This document shows, piece by piece, positions 52,255 through 59,583 of a stretch of 64,000 nucleotides of DNA; within the stretch, counting starts at the first letter, position 1; each line of letters opens with the position of its first letter. Origin of the DNA: an uncultured Prevotellaceae bacterium (GTDB taxonomy: Bacteria; Bacteroidota; Bacteroidia; Bacteroidales; Bacteroidaceae); contig CADASP010000026.1 of assembly GCA_902790625.1 (NCBI GenBank), positions 1 through 64,000 of the forward strand, written 5' to 3'. Both the position numbers and the translations under genes were made by a program. Below the pieces are notes generated by a model. It saw nothing but the letters and a program-made list of their open reading frames with translations, was not told the DNA's origin and made no database searches.

Positions 52255-54630
52255 ATGAAAAGACTCTTGATGACGATGATAGTGCTGGTAGTCTGGCTGT
52301 GTGCGATGGCACTCGACCTGACCAAGGCTACCATTGTATACCAGAATGGCGATGCTCCCCTGGTGAAGCAGATGGCGCAGGTGCTGGCCGATGATGTTGA
52401 GCGTGTCTCGGGCATCAGGCCACCCATTGGCACGCGCCCTGCGGCAGGGGCGAATGTTGTCATTGGCACCGTGAAATACACTGGGATGCACCGTGAGCTG
52501 CGCAACACCTGGGAGCGCTACGCCATCGACACGCGGCAGGGCAACCTGTATATCACTGGCTCGGATGCGCGCGGTCTGGCCTATGGCGTGCTGCATGTGA
52601 GCGAGGCCATCGGCGTCAGCCCATGGTATTGGTTTGCCGATGTGCCTGTAGATAAGGCCAATAGGCGAGTTTTCGACTATGCCGACAACTGCGTCAGCCA
52701 GTCGCCCAGCATCAAGTATCGCGGCGTCTTCATCAACGATGAGGACTGGGGGCTGAAGACTTGGGCAGCACAGACTTACGAGAAAGACCTGGGCGACATA
52801 GGCCCCAAGACCTACGACCGTGTGTGCGAGCTGATTCTGCGGTTGAAGGGCAACATGCTGGCCCCGGCCATGCACAGCTGCACGGGAGCCTTCTACAGCC
52901 ATCCAGAGAGCCAGAAGGTGGCCGACAAATGGGGCATCATGATTACCACCAGCCACTGCGAACCCCTGCTATTCAACAATGCAGCCCCATCGGAGTGGGA
53001 CAAGGAGCGCGACGGCGAGTGGAACTACGAGACCAACAGCACCACCATCCTGAAGAAACTCGACGACCGCATCCGCGCGACGGCACCCTACGACAACATC
53101 TACACCATGGGCATGCGAGGGCTGCACGACGAGGCGATGAAGGGCAGCACCGACCCCAGCGACCGGGCACGCACGCTGGAAAAAGTGTTCGACAAGCAGC
53201 GGGGCATCCTGGAGAAATACAAGCGCAGGAAGGCGAAACTGCTGCCGCAGATATTTGTGCCCTATAAGGAGACGCTCGACATCTACGACGCTGGTTTGCG
53301 CGTGCCCGACGACATCACGCTGGTGTGGCCCGACGACAACTATGGCTACATGAAGCGCGTGAGCAACGCCAGCGAGCAGCGGCGCAGCGGCGGGAGCGGG
53401 GTGTACTATCACATCTCCTATCTGGGCACTCCGCACGACAACATCTGGATAGCCACTACAGCCCCCATGCTGATGTATGAGGAGCTGAAGAAAGCCTACG
53501 ATGCCGGTGCCGACCGCTACTGGCTGCTCAACGTGGGCGACATCAAGCCGATGGAGGTGGAGACGCAGATGTTTATGGACATGGCCTACGATTTCAGCTC
53601 GTTCAGCTACGACAACGCGAACACCTGGCAGGCTCAGTGGCTGGCAGGGGTGTTTGGGCAGGAGCACCGAGGGGCCTTCCAGTTCATCCTCGACCACTAC
53701 TACCGTCTGGCGTGGGAGCGCAAGCCAGAGTTCATGGGCTATGAGATAGAATGGGACTCGCGCGAAAACAGCCGTCTGCACGACACCGACTTCTCGTTCG
53801 AGACGGGCACGGCCCAGAAGCGGCTCGTTGACTACCAGAACGTCTGCTATGCCTACGATGCCATCGAGCGCACACTATCGCCCGAACTGCGTCCTGCCCT
53901 CTTCGAGATGCTCGGCTATGCCGTGCATTCTGCCTATCAGATGAACCGCAAGTTCCTCTATGCCCAGGCCAATCACGAGACTGGCGACGCCTCCTTTGCC
54001 CAGCAGTCGAGGGATGCCCATCAGGCCTTGCAGAGCCTCATCGGCCGCTATCATAAACAGCTCAATGGGAAGTGGGACAAGATGATTTCGGAGATTCCCC
54101 CCGGCTATACGGCACTCTACCACCAGATGCCCGACCTCGGCGACAGCCCTACGGACGCCTATCGGCTGCCCGACAACCAGCGCCATCCGGAGTTCTGCCA
54201 TAAGATTGACCTGGCCCTGCTCGCTCCGCAAGCGCCTTTCCGTCTGCTTGATGGCATCGGCACCGACTGGATAGCCCTGCAGCTGGGGCAGCCACTCGAA
54301 CAGCTTGGCGGGGGTTCCATCGACATTGCCATCCCCGCTGGCACGCTCCCCCAGCGCTCCGAATCCATCCAGCTTTGCATCTCCGTCGTTCCTATGTGGC
54401 CCGTGGCTACCGACAAGAGCAACCGTTTCGCTGTCAGCGTGGATCATGGCGAGGCGGTGGTCTGCGAGAACGTGTTCAAGGAGTGGGGGCCAGAATGGAA
54501 GTTGCAAGTGCTTGAAAACCGCAAGGAGTTCGTGCTGACGCTGCCACTCAACAAAAGCCGCAGCAAGCACGTCATCACCTTGTCGATAGTCGACCCGGGG
54601 CAGATAGTGCAGAAGATTACTTATCAATAG
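52255..54630 (+). CDS. Glycoside hydrolase family 115 alpha-glucuronidase
   Basis: A 791-residue secreted enzyme with signal segment MKRLLMTMIVLVVWLCAMAL. The N-terminal alpha/beta domain includes GNLYITGSDARGLAYGVLHV. The catalytic TIM barrel runs from IKYRGVFINDEDWGLKTWAA through NIYTMGMRGLHDEAMKG to DAGADRYWLLNVGDIKP. A helical and a beta domain follow. GH115 enzymes remove (4-O-methyl)-glucuronic acid side chains from xylan. No other xylan gene lies nearby, so it acts outside a local gene cluster. The shorter start was chosen to place the signal peptide at the N-terminus. Confidence 0.9.
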   Translation: MKRLLMTMIVLVVWLCAMALDLTKATIVYQNGDAPLVKQMAQVLADDVERVSGIRPPIGTRPAAGANVVIGTVKYTGMHRELRNTWERYAIDTRQGNLYITGSDARGLAYGVLHVSEAIGVSPWYWFADVPVDKANRRVFDYADNCVSQSPSIKYRGVFINDEDWGLKTWAAQTYEKDLGDIGPKTYDRVCELILRLKGNMLAPAMHSCTGAFYSHPESQKVADKWGIMITTSHCEPLLFNNAAPSEWDKERDGEWNYETNSTTILKKLDDRIRATAPYDNIYTMGMRGLHDEAMKGSTDPSDRARTLEKVFDKQRGILEKYKRRKAKLLPQIFVPYKETLDIYDAGLRVPDDITLVWPDDNYGYMKRVSNASEQRRSGGSGVYYHISYLGTPHDNIWIATTAPMLMYEELKKAYDAGADRYWLLNVGDIKPMEVETQMFMDMAYDFSSFSYDNANTWQAQWLAGVFGQEHRGAFQFILDHYYRLAWERKPEFMGYEIEWDSRENSRLHDTDFSFETGTAQKRLVDYQNVCYAYDAIERTLSPELRPALFEMLGYAVHSAYQMNRKFLYAQANHETGDASFAQQSRDAHQALQSLIGRYHKQLNGKWDKMISEIPPGYTALYHQMPDLGDSPTDAYRLPDNQRHPEFCHKIDLALLAPQAPFRLLDGIGTDWIALQLGQPLEQLGGGSIDIAIPAGTLPQRSESIQLCISVVPMWPVATDKSNRFAVSVDHGEAVVCENVFKEWGPEWKLQVLENRKEFVLTLPLNKSRSKHVITLSIVDPGQIVQKITYQ

Positions 54631-54676
54631 CATTCCTCTCCGCGTGGCGTTGTTCCCATCCCCAGGTTCAGCTGAG

Positions 54677-54916
54677 TGCGCCCCGAAGGGGCAATAAGCC
54701 CATAGCCCAGGGCAGCGCCCTGGGTGCACGGATGTGGGAAAATTCGCCCTGAAAGGGCAAAAGCCCTATCTCGTCTATTATGCTTATGCCCTTTCAGGGC
54801 GAAACTGGCGGCACCTACTGGTACCCAGGGCGATGCCCTGGGCTATGTGCTTGTTGGCCTTTCAGGCCGCCCCTTCGGTAGGGGCAGAGCCGAGCGCAGG
54901 CCGCCCCTTCGGTAGC
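54677..54916. repeat. REP-like GCCCTGGGC / GCCCTGAAAGGGC repeats
   Basis: Several short palindromes follow one another: GCCCCGAAGGGGC, GCCCAGGGCAGCGCCCTGGG, GCCCTGAAAGGGC and GGGCGATGCCCTGGGC. Relatives lie at 56040-56100. Such clusters are common in Bacteroidales and often tied to REP-associated transposases; none is present here. The rest of the gap to 55018 shows no gene. Confidence 0.65.
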
Positions 54917-55018
54917 AAGAGCGCAGACCGTTTGTACATTGATATTCCATCACTTGCGGGAACTTCAATTATATGACGGTTAGTCGTAGCATTTTGCCTG
55001 CCTCTTTCAACCTTTGGG

Positions 55019-55058
55019 GCAAAAAAAAGACGAAAGGCGAACTAATAGTCCGCCTTTG
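55019..55058 (-). terminator. Terminator of the tRNA-Lys pair
   Basis: AAAGGCG/CGCCTTT arms with further ACT/AGT pairing, followed on the minus strand by a run of eight T. Confidence 0.8.
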
Positions 55059-55065
55059 TTCTTTG

Positions 55066-55138
55066 TACACCCTCAGGGGCTCGAACCCTGGACACCCTGA
55101 TTAAGAGTCAGGTGCTCTACCAACTGAGCTAAGGGTGC
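55066..55138 (-). tRNA. tRNA-Lys (anticodon CUU), copy 1
   Basis: 73 bases on the minus strand, starting GCACCCTTAGCTCAGTTGGT, anticodon loop CTCTTAA (anticodon CUU), T-loop GTTCGAGCC. The acceptor stem closes with one G-U pair. It is identical in sequence to the next gene and is the distal one in the transcript. Confidence 0.95.
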
Positions 55139-55167
55139 AACACTTTTTGTTGCTTGCTATGAGGAAG

Positions 55168-55240
55168 TACACCCTCAGGGGCTCGAACCCTGGACACCCT
55201 GATTAAGAGTCAGGTGCTCTACCAACTGAGCTAAGGGTGC
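55168..55240 (-). tRNA. tRNA-Lys (anticodon CUU), copy 2
   Basis: Identical to 55066-55138 and 29 bases upstream of it in the transcript. The promoter at 55264-55294 should drive both, pointing to a tandem duplication. Confidence 0.95.
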
Positions 55241-55263
55241 ATCACCTTTCAGTTTTGCGGGTG

Positions 55264-55294
55264 CAAAGGTACTCACATTTTTTGAATTGACAAA
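55264..55294 (-). promoter_or_regulatory. Promoter of the tRNA-Lys pair
   Basis: On the minus strand TTTG (55291-55294), 19 bases, TACCTTTG (55264-55271), an exact match. Confidence 0.75.
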
Positions 55295-55510
55295 ACTTTT
55301 AGGCTCTTTTTTTGCATTATTCCGAAAAATAGATGACGATAATCAGTTCGTTTGCGCGGCCAAACAGCCTGCTTGCGCTGAATAACAGCCTGTTTTTGCG
55401 GCGGAAAGCCATGCTATTCGACGTTTTCGGGCAACCTAATTCGCATAGTGGCGAAAAGTCCCCTGATAATTTGGCTTTTCCGAATAAACTTCGTATCTTT
55501 GCCCCAAGTT

Positions 55511-55726
55511 TTAAAGACAGAATAATGCTAATACACCATATAGGCGACATTCTTTGTTCATTATCTTGACAGCTGCTGAGTCGGGCTTTGTGTTTTCAAA
55601 CATCTCGAAAGACAATTTGACATCAGGTTGCCAAATGCAATACTTGTCATTCTCTGTAACGTAGGCCTTTTGCGAAAAAGCCATCAGAGGGCAGAATAGT
55701 ATCAAAAGGAAAAGTGTTTTCTTCAT
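55511..55726 (-). pseudogene. Truncated secreted protein (N-terminal remnant)
   Basis: The frame begins with a good signal peptide, MKKTLFLLILFCPLMAFSQK, followed by about 35 plausible residues (YCIWQPDVKLSFEMFENTKP), then ends within 15 residues of unlikely sequence. The apparent mature part is too short for a domain. It may be the start of a broken exported protein; it could also be a true small secreted peptide. No matching C-terminal part was found downstream. Confidence 0.4.
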
Positions 55727-55820
55727 TGCGTTCTGGTGGAGTTCTAATTATATTGCGTGCAAATATATGAATTATTTACGGAATCAGCAAACGATTCGCT
55801 AAAATAGTGATGCCAAGCAG

Positions 55821-56016
55821 GTGAGCATGGTTGATGACGAGCGAAATGGTGTGCATTCAGGAGAGTCGGCGCACGACAAACAGGGAGCGGGAGTCACCGC
55901 AGAGGGAAAAAGGGCATGCTTTTCAGGTTGGCAGCGGGCGGGAACATGATTGGCAGCGGCCGCTGCCAATGATGGCAGCGAACGCCGCCAATGATGGCAG
56001 CGGCCGCTGCCAACCG
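55821..56016 (+). repeat. Dispersed repeat family B, copy 2
   Basis: 196 bases, same length and strand as 36601-36796, with the two GGCAGCGGCCGCTGCC palindromes conserved. It is followed by REP-like GCCCAGGGCAATGCCCTGGG (56040-56100). The rest of 55727-56313 holds no gene. Confidence 0.8.
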
Positions 56017-56039
56017 AAATTTATGAGTGATGATGAATA

Positions 56040-56100
56040 TAGAACGCCCCGAAGGGTCAATGAGCCAATAGCCCAGGGCAATGCCCTGGGTTAGTAGCTT
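56040..56100. repeat. REP-like repeat
   Basis: Contains CGCCCCGAAGGGTCAATGAG and then AGCCCAGGGCAATGCCCTGG, closely similar to the start of 54677-54916. Confidence 0.6.
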
Positions 56101-56313
56101 GTTGGCCTTTCTTTCGTCCCTTCGATAGCAAGGTAAGAGCGACCAGAAGTCAAGCGCAGGCCACCTATCGGGTACATGCGGATAATCATTAATAATTATA
56201 ACTCAACTTTCTCAAGTTGAGAAAGGAGTTGTGGAGTAAGGAGCTCTTGCTTTGCAAACGTTTGCAAGCGACCCAAGGTCGAGCGGTGGAGGTAAAGAAT
56301 GGCAGAGCACTCA

Positions 56314-57246
56314 CTATCCTTCTAATAGGAATCGCTCGGCCTCGATGGCAGCCTGGCAGCCCGTGCCGGCGGCAGTGATGGCCTGTCGGTAGACGGGGTC
56401 GGCGCAGTCGCCAGCCACGAAGATGCCAGGCAGCTTGGTGCGTGGCGTGCCGTCGATTTTCTTCAGATAGCCCACCTCGTCGGTGTCGAGCCAAGGCTTG
56501 AAGATGTCGGTGTTGGGCTTGTGGCCGATGGCGAGGAAGAATCCGTCGATGGCGATGTCGACCTGCTCTTCGTCAGGCTCGCCGCGACGCTTCACCAGAT
56601 GTGCGCCCTCAACGCCCTCGTCGCCGAAGAGGCCCACGGTGTTGTGCTCGAACAGAATCTCGATGTTCTCGCGCTCCATCACGCGCTGCTGCATCACCTT
56701 CGAGGCGCGCAGGAAGGGCTTGCGCACAATGAGATACACCTTTTTAGCCAGTCCCGATAGGTATAAGGCATCTTCGCAAGCCGTGTCTCCACCGCCCACC
56801 ACGGCCACCGTCTTCTTGCGATAGAAGAAGCCGTCGCAGGTGGCACAGGCCGAAACGCCCATGCCGTTGTATTTCTGCTCGTCGGGCAGGCCCAGGTATT
56901 TGGCCGAGGCTCCCGTGGCGATGATCACGGTGTCGGCCTCAATCTCTGTGCCAGCGTCGTCCTTCAAGCGATAGGGGCGTGCCGAGAAGTCTACCTCCAC
57001 AATCTCGCCGTCGCGGATGTCGGTGCCAAAGCGCTCGGCTTGCTGCCGCAAGTCCATCATCATCTGGTTGCCGTCCACACCTTCGGGGTAGCCGGGGAAG
57101 TTCTCCACCTCGGTGGTCTGCGTCAGCTGTCCGCCAGGCTGCAGTCCGCAATACTCTATCGGGTTCAGGTTGGCCCTGCTGGCATAGATGGCGGCGGTGT
57201 AGCCCGCAGGCCCACTGCCAATAATCAAGCATCGTGTCTTTTCCAT
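56314..57246 (-). CDS. trxB: Thioredoxin-disulfide reductase
   Basis: A 310-residue flavoenzyme that reduces thioredoxin with NADPH. FAD site CLIIGSGPAGYTAAIYASRA, redox pair CATCDGFFYRKK, NADPH site VAVVGGGDTACEDALYLSG and the closing GIFVAGDCADPVYRQAITAA are all present. Length is normal. It stands alone and has REP-like repeats downstream. Confidence 0.95.
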   Translation of the reverse strand: MEKTRCLIIGSGPAGYTAAIYASRANLNPIEYCGLQPGGQLTQTTEVENFPGYPEGVDGNQMMMDLRQQAERFGTDIRDGEIVEVDFSARPYRLKDDAGTEIEADTVIIATGASAKYLGLPDEQKYNGMGVSACATCDGFFYRKKTVAVVGGGDTACEDALYLSGLAKKVYLIVRKPFLRASKVMQQRVMERENIEILFEHNTVGLFGDEGVEGAHLVKRRGEPDEEQVDIAIDGFFLAIGHKPNTDIFKPWLDTDEVGYLKKIDGTPRTKLPGIFVAGDCADPVYRQAITAAGTGCQAAIEAERFLLEG

Positions 57247-57393
57247 TATCTGAATCTCTTTTTAGTTTATTTATCCTGCAATATTACTGCTTTTTTCTGA
57301 CTTTGCCAAATATTTGCGCCTCTTTTTGCATTCAAGACGTAAAAATGCCCCAAATATGAGTGCGATATGGTTTACATGGTATGATGTTTAGTA

Positions 57394-57490
57394 AAGAAGT
57401 TCATCGTGGAGATGCAGAAAGCAGGGCAGGATTGCTTTAAGGATTGCAGCATCTTCTATGCCACCTTCCCCACCCGCGAGCAAGCCTCGT
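57394..57490 (+). pseudogene. Remnant of an Rpn-family nuclease gene
   Basis: One frame reads KKFIVEMQKAGQDCFKDCSI then FYATFPTREQAS, matching in form the catalytic FIVEMQ region of Rpn-type proteins (compare FIVEMQMTWTESFKK in the gene at 20029). There is no start, and no upstream or downstream part was found. It is a decayed third member of the family in this window. Confidence 0.6.
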
Positions 57491-57501
57491 GTAAAGCAAG
57501 C

Positions 57502-57543
57502 ATAAAAAGAAATCCCCGGGCCGCGTGTGGTGGCTCGGGGATT
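57502..57543 (-). terminator. Terminator of the glutathione peroxidase gene
   Basis: AATCCCCG and CGGGGATT arms with inner GGCC-type pairs. On the minus strand TTTCTTTTTAT follows. Confidence 0.75.
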
Positions 57544-57572
57544 GTTTAGGGCGATGTTTCCGTCAGCTCAGT

Positions 57573-58121
57573 CTAAAAGAGCTTTTCGATTTCGGCTTCG
57601 ATGACTTCCATCTTGGTGGTGGGTTCGAAGCGGGCCACGACCATGCCTCGCTTGTCGACGAGGAACTTGGTGAAGTTCCACTTGATGTCGGGCTTATCCT
57701 TGTAGTCGGGGTCTTCTTTCGACAGCATGTCGTCGAGGATGTGGGCTATGGGGTGCTCCATGTCCCATCCGGCAAATCCTTTCTGCTCTTGCAGGAATTT
57801 GAAGAGTGGGTCGGCGTCGGGGCCGTTCACTTTCACTTTCTTGAAACGGGGGAACTCAGTACCGAAATTCAGCTTGCAAAACTCGTGGATGCTTTCGTCG
57901 GTGCCAGGAGCCTGCTGTCCGAACTGGTTGCAGGGGAAGTCGAGGATGGCAAACTCCTTCGAGCGGTACTTCTCGTAGAGCTTCTCCATTTCTTCGTACT
58001 GCGGTGTGAATCCGCACTTGGTAGCTGTGTTCACAATGAGCAGCACCTCGTTGGCATACTCCTTCAGTGATACGTCTTTGCCTTTCCTGTCCTTGACAGT
58101 GAAATCATAAACAGTTCTCAT
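57573..58121 (-). CDS. Glutathione peroxidase-family peroxidase
   Basis: A 182-residue thiol peroxidase. The active site NTATKCGFTPQYEEMEKLY has Cys in place of selenocysteine. FAILDFPCNQFGQQAPGTDE carries the Gln and the second Cys, and IKWNFTKFLVDKRGMVVARF the Trp-Asn. Such Cys forms usually take electrons from thioredoxin, which fits the nearby trxB. No signal peptide is seen. A terminator follows. Confidence 0.92.
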   Translation of the reverse strand: MRTVYDFTVKDRKGKDVSLKEYANEVLLIVNTATKCGFTPQYEEMEKLYEKYRSKEFAILDFPCNQFGQQAPGTDESIHEFCKLNFGTEFPRFKKVKVNGPDADPLFKFLQEQKGFAGWDMEHPIAHILDDMLSKEDPDYKDKPDIKWNFTKFLVDKRGMVVARFEPTTKMEVIEAEIEKLF

Positions 58122-58229
58122 CGGTGTTGTTTAGTTTTATAATGAATAAGATTGCGTCGTTTCTTGGTGACAAATTTACGTAAAAAGTTTTTTACTGCCA
58201 AACTTATTAGGAGTTTTTAAGTAAAAAAA

Positions 58230-59189
58230 TCAAATCTTCCATTCGCTGCGTATTTCGCTCAGCTGTGCGTTCTCCACTTTTTGTTCAATCTCGTCGGGCA
58301 GGTTGCAGAAGAAGTCGATGCCCGTCTTCTCCTCCAGCTGGTGGATGTTGAGGATGTATTTGCTCAGCGCATCGCCTTTCTTGTTTTGGCTGGTATGCTC
58401 CACCCAGAAGGCCATGGCCTTGTAGTTGCCTTGGTCGTCTTCGCAGAGCAGGGCCATGTAGAAGTATCTGGGAACGACCATGCCGGTGGCGGTGTAGGCG
58501 CGAATGTTGTTGTCGTCGATGGTTCCGCCTTTCACTGCGTAGAGCACCCGGCGGAATTTGTCGTCGCGCGCCCATCCCTGCACTTTGTTTTCCATGTCGG
58601 CCCAGATGCCAGTGTTGAGTGCTGCGCTCTGCGGCATGATGTTCGACAGGTAGAACGTCTGCTCGTTGGCCTCCTTCGAGTTGAGCCTGTCGGCCGATGC
58701 CAGGATATGTCCTCGCTGGTAGGGGATGTCGTAGTATTCCTCCAGTTCTGTCCTCTCCTCCAAGAGCAGGTCGGGGTCGGGCTGGAAGGGGTCGCCCCAT
58801 CCGTATGTCCGCATGTTGAGCATGGCCCATGGGTTGTCTTTCTCGTTGTTCCAGTAGTTGCGGTCCCATGCCTTTCCGCTGTTGCCACGATACCACTGCC
58901 AGCATGTCCAGCGCTGCGAGCGCTTCACGCGGTCGTACTCGATGGCGTAGTTGATGCCATAGTTGGGAACGCGGCGAATGAGCACGACGCTGCCCTCGTC
59001 GCCCCTGATGTGGGGGAACTCCAGCCGGGCATAGTCGGCATTCTCGCTGATGGGGTTGCGGTTGGTGTTGATGCTGTTGTCGTGCGACGTTTCGGGTACG
59101 ATGGCCGTTGGCAGTTTGTCGTCGTCGTCGCAGCTTGCCGTCAGCAATGTCAGCAGTAATAGCGGCAGTAGTTTTTGGTATGGTTTCAT
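58230..59189 (-). CDS. DNA/RNA non-specific endonuclease, lipoprotein
   Basis: A 319-residue envelope protein. The signal MKPYQKLLPLLLLTLLTASC ends with a lipidated Cys, then an acidic DDDD stretch. The NUC-type nuclease domain runs from about residue 75: NYAIEYDRVKRSQRWTCWQW, then IPYQRGHILASADRL with the catalytic RGH, and FYLSNIMPQSAALNTGIWAD with the metal Asn. It cuts DNA and RNA without sequence preference, probably at the cell surface or in the periplasm. Behind it in the same direction, past rpmE2, are two OB-fold-type lipoproteins and a TonB receptor. ATG 59189 was chosen for the lipoprotein signal. Confidence 0.87.
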   Translation of the reverse strand: MKPYQKLLPLLLLTLLTASCDDDDKLPTAIVPETSHDNSINTNRNPISENADYARLEFPHIRGDEGSVVLIRRVPNYGINYAIEYDRVKRSQRWTCWQWYRGNSGKAWDRNYWNNEKDNPWAMLNMRTYGWGDPFQPDPDLLLEERTELEEYYDIPYQRGHILASADRLNSKEANEQTFYLSNIMPQSAALNTGIWADMENKVQGWARDDKFRRVLYAVKGGTIDDNNIRAYTATGMVVPRYFYMALLCEDDQGNYKAMAFWVEHTSQNKKGDALSKYILNIHQLEEKTGIDFFCNLPDEIEQKVENAQLSEIRSEWKI

Positions 59190-59283
59190 ATTCGCGAAAG
59201 GCTTTAAACCAAAAGGTGCGCACAAGGCATATGCAACTACCTTGTACGCACCTTCATAAGTCAATGTGGTGTGTGAGATTATC

Positions 59284-59565
59284 TTACTTCTTCGCAGCCT
59301 TACCGTAGCGGCTCATGAACTTATCGACGCGTCCGGCCGTGTCGACGAGCTTGCTCTTACCAGTGTAGAACGGGTGAGAGGTGCTGGAGATTTCTACTTT
59401 TACCACTGGGTAAGTTTCGCCTTCGAACTCTATCGTGTCGTTTGTCTTTGCGGTAGACTTCGTAAGGAACATATCGCCGTTGGACATGTCACGGAACACG
59501 ACGGGGCGATAGTTTTCTGGATGAATTCCTTTTGCAAAGGTACGAATTTTTCTCGTAATACGCAA
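59284..59565 (-). CDS. rpmE2: 50S ribosomal protein L31, type B (start codon missing or unusual)
   Basis: The conserved protein reads KGIHPENYRPVVFRDMSNGD, then VVKVEISSTSHPFYTGKSKL and VDTAGRVDKFMSRYGKAAKK, a complete L31B from its second or third residue. But no ATG stands before KGIHPENYR. The preceding in-frame codons overlap a perfect promoter (TTTG, 20 bases, TACCTTTG ending at 59535), which abuts the codons for KGIH. The coordinates start at a TTG inside the -33 box, which cannot be used from that promoter. A small deletion that fused the promoter to codon 2-3, or a sequence error, best explains this. Confidence 0.85.
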   Translation of the reverse strand: MRITRKIRTFAKGIHPENYRPVVFRDMSNGDMFLTKSTAKTNDTIEFEGETYPVVKVEISSTSHPFYTGKSKLVDTAGRVDKFMSRYGKAAKK

Positions 59566-59566
59566 A
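59535..59566 (-). promoter_or_regulatory. Promoter of rpmE2, fused to the coding sequence
   Basis: Minus strand TTTG (59563-59566), 20 bases, TACCTTTG (59535-59542), an exact match. The first conserved L31 codon (Lys, AAA) is at 59530-59532, so no leader or ATG fits between. Confidence 0.75.
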
Positions 59567-59583
59567 CATTTCGTATAGATTTT

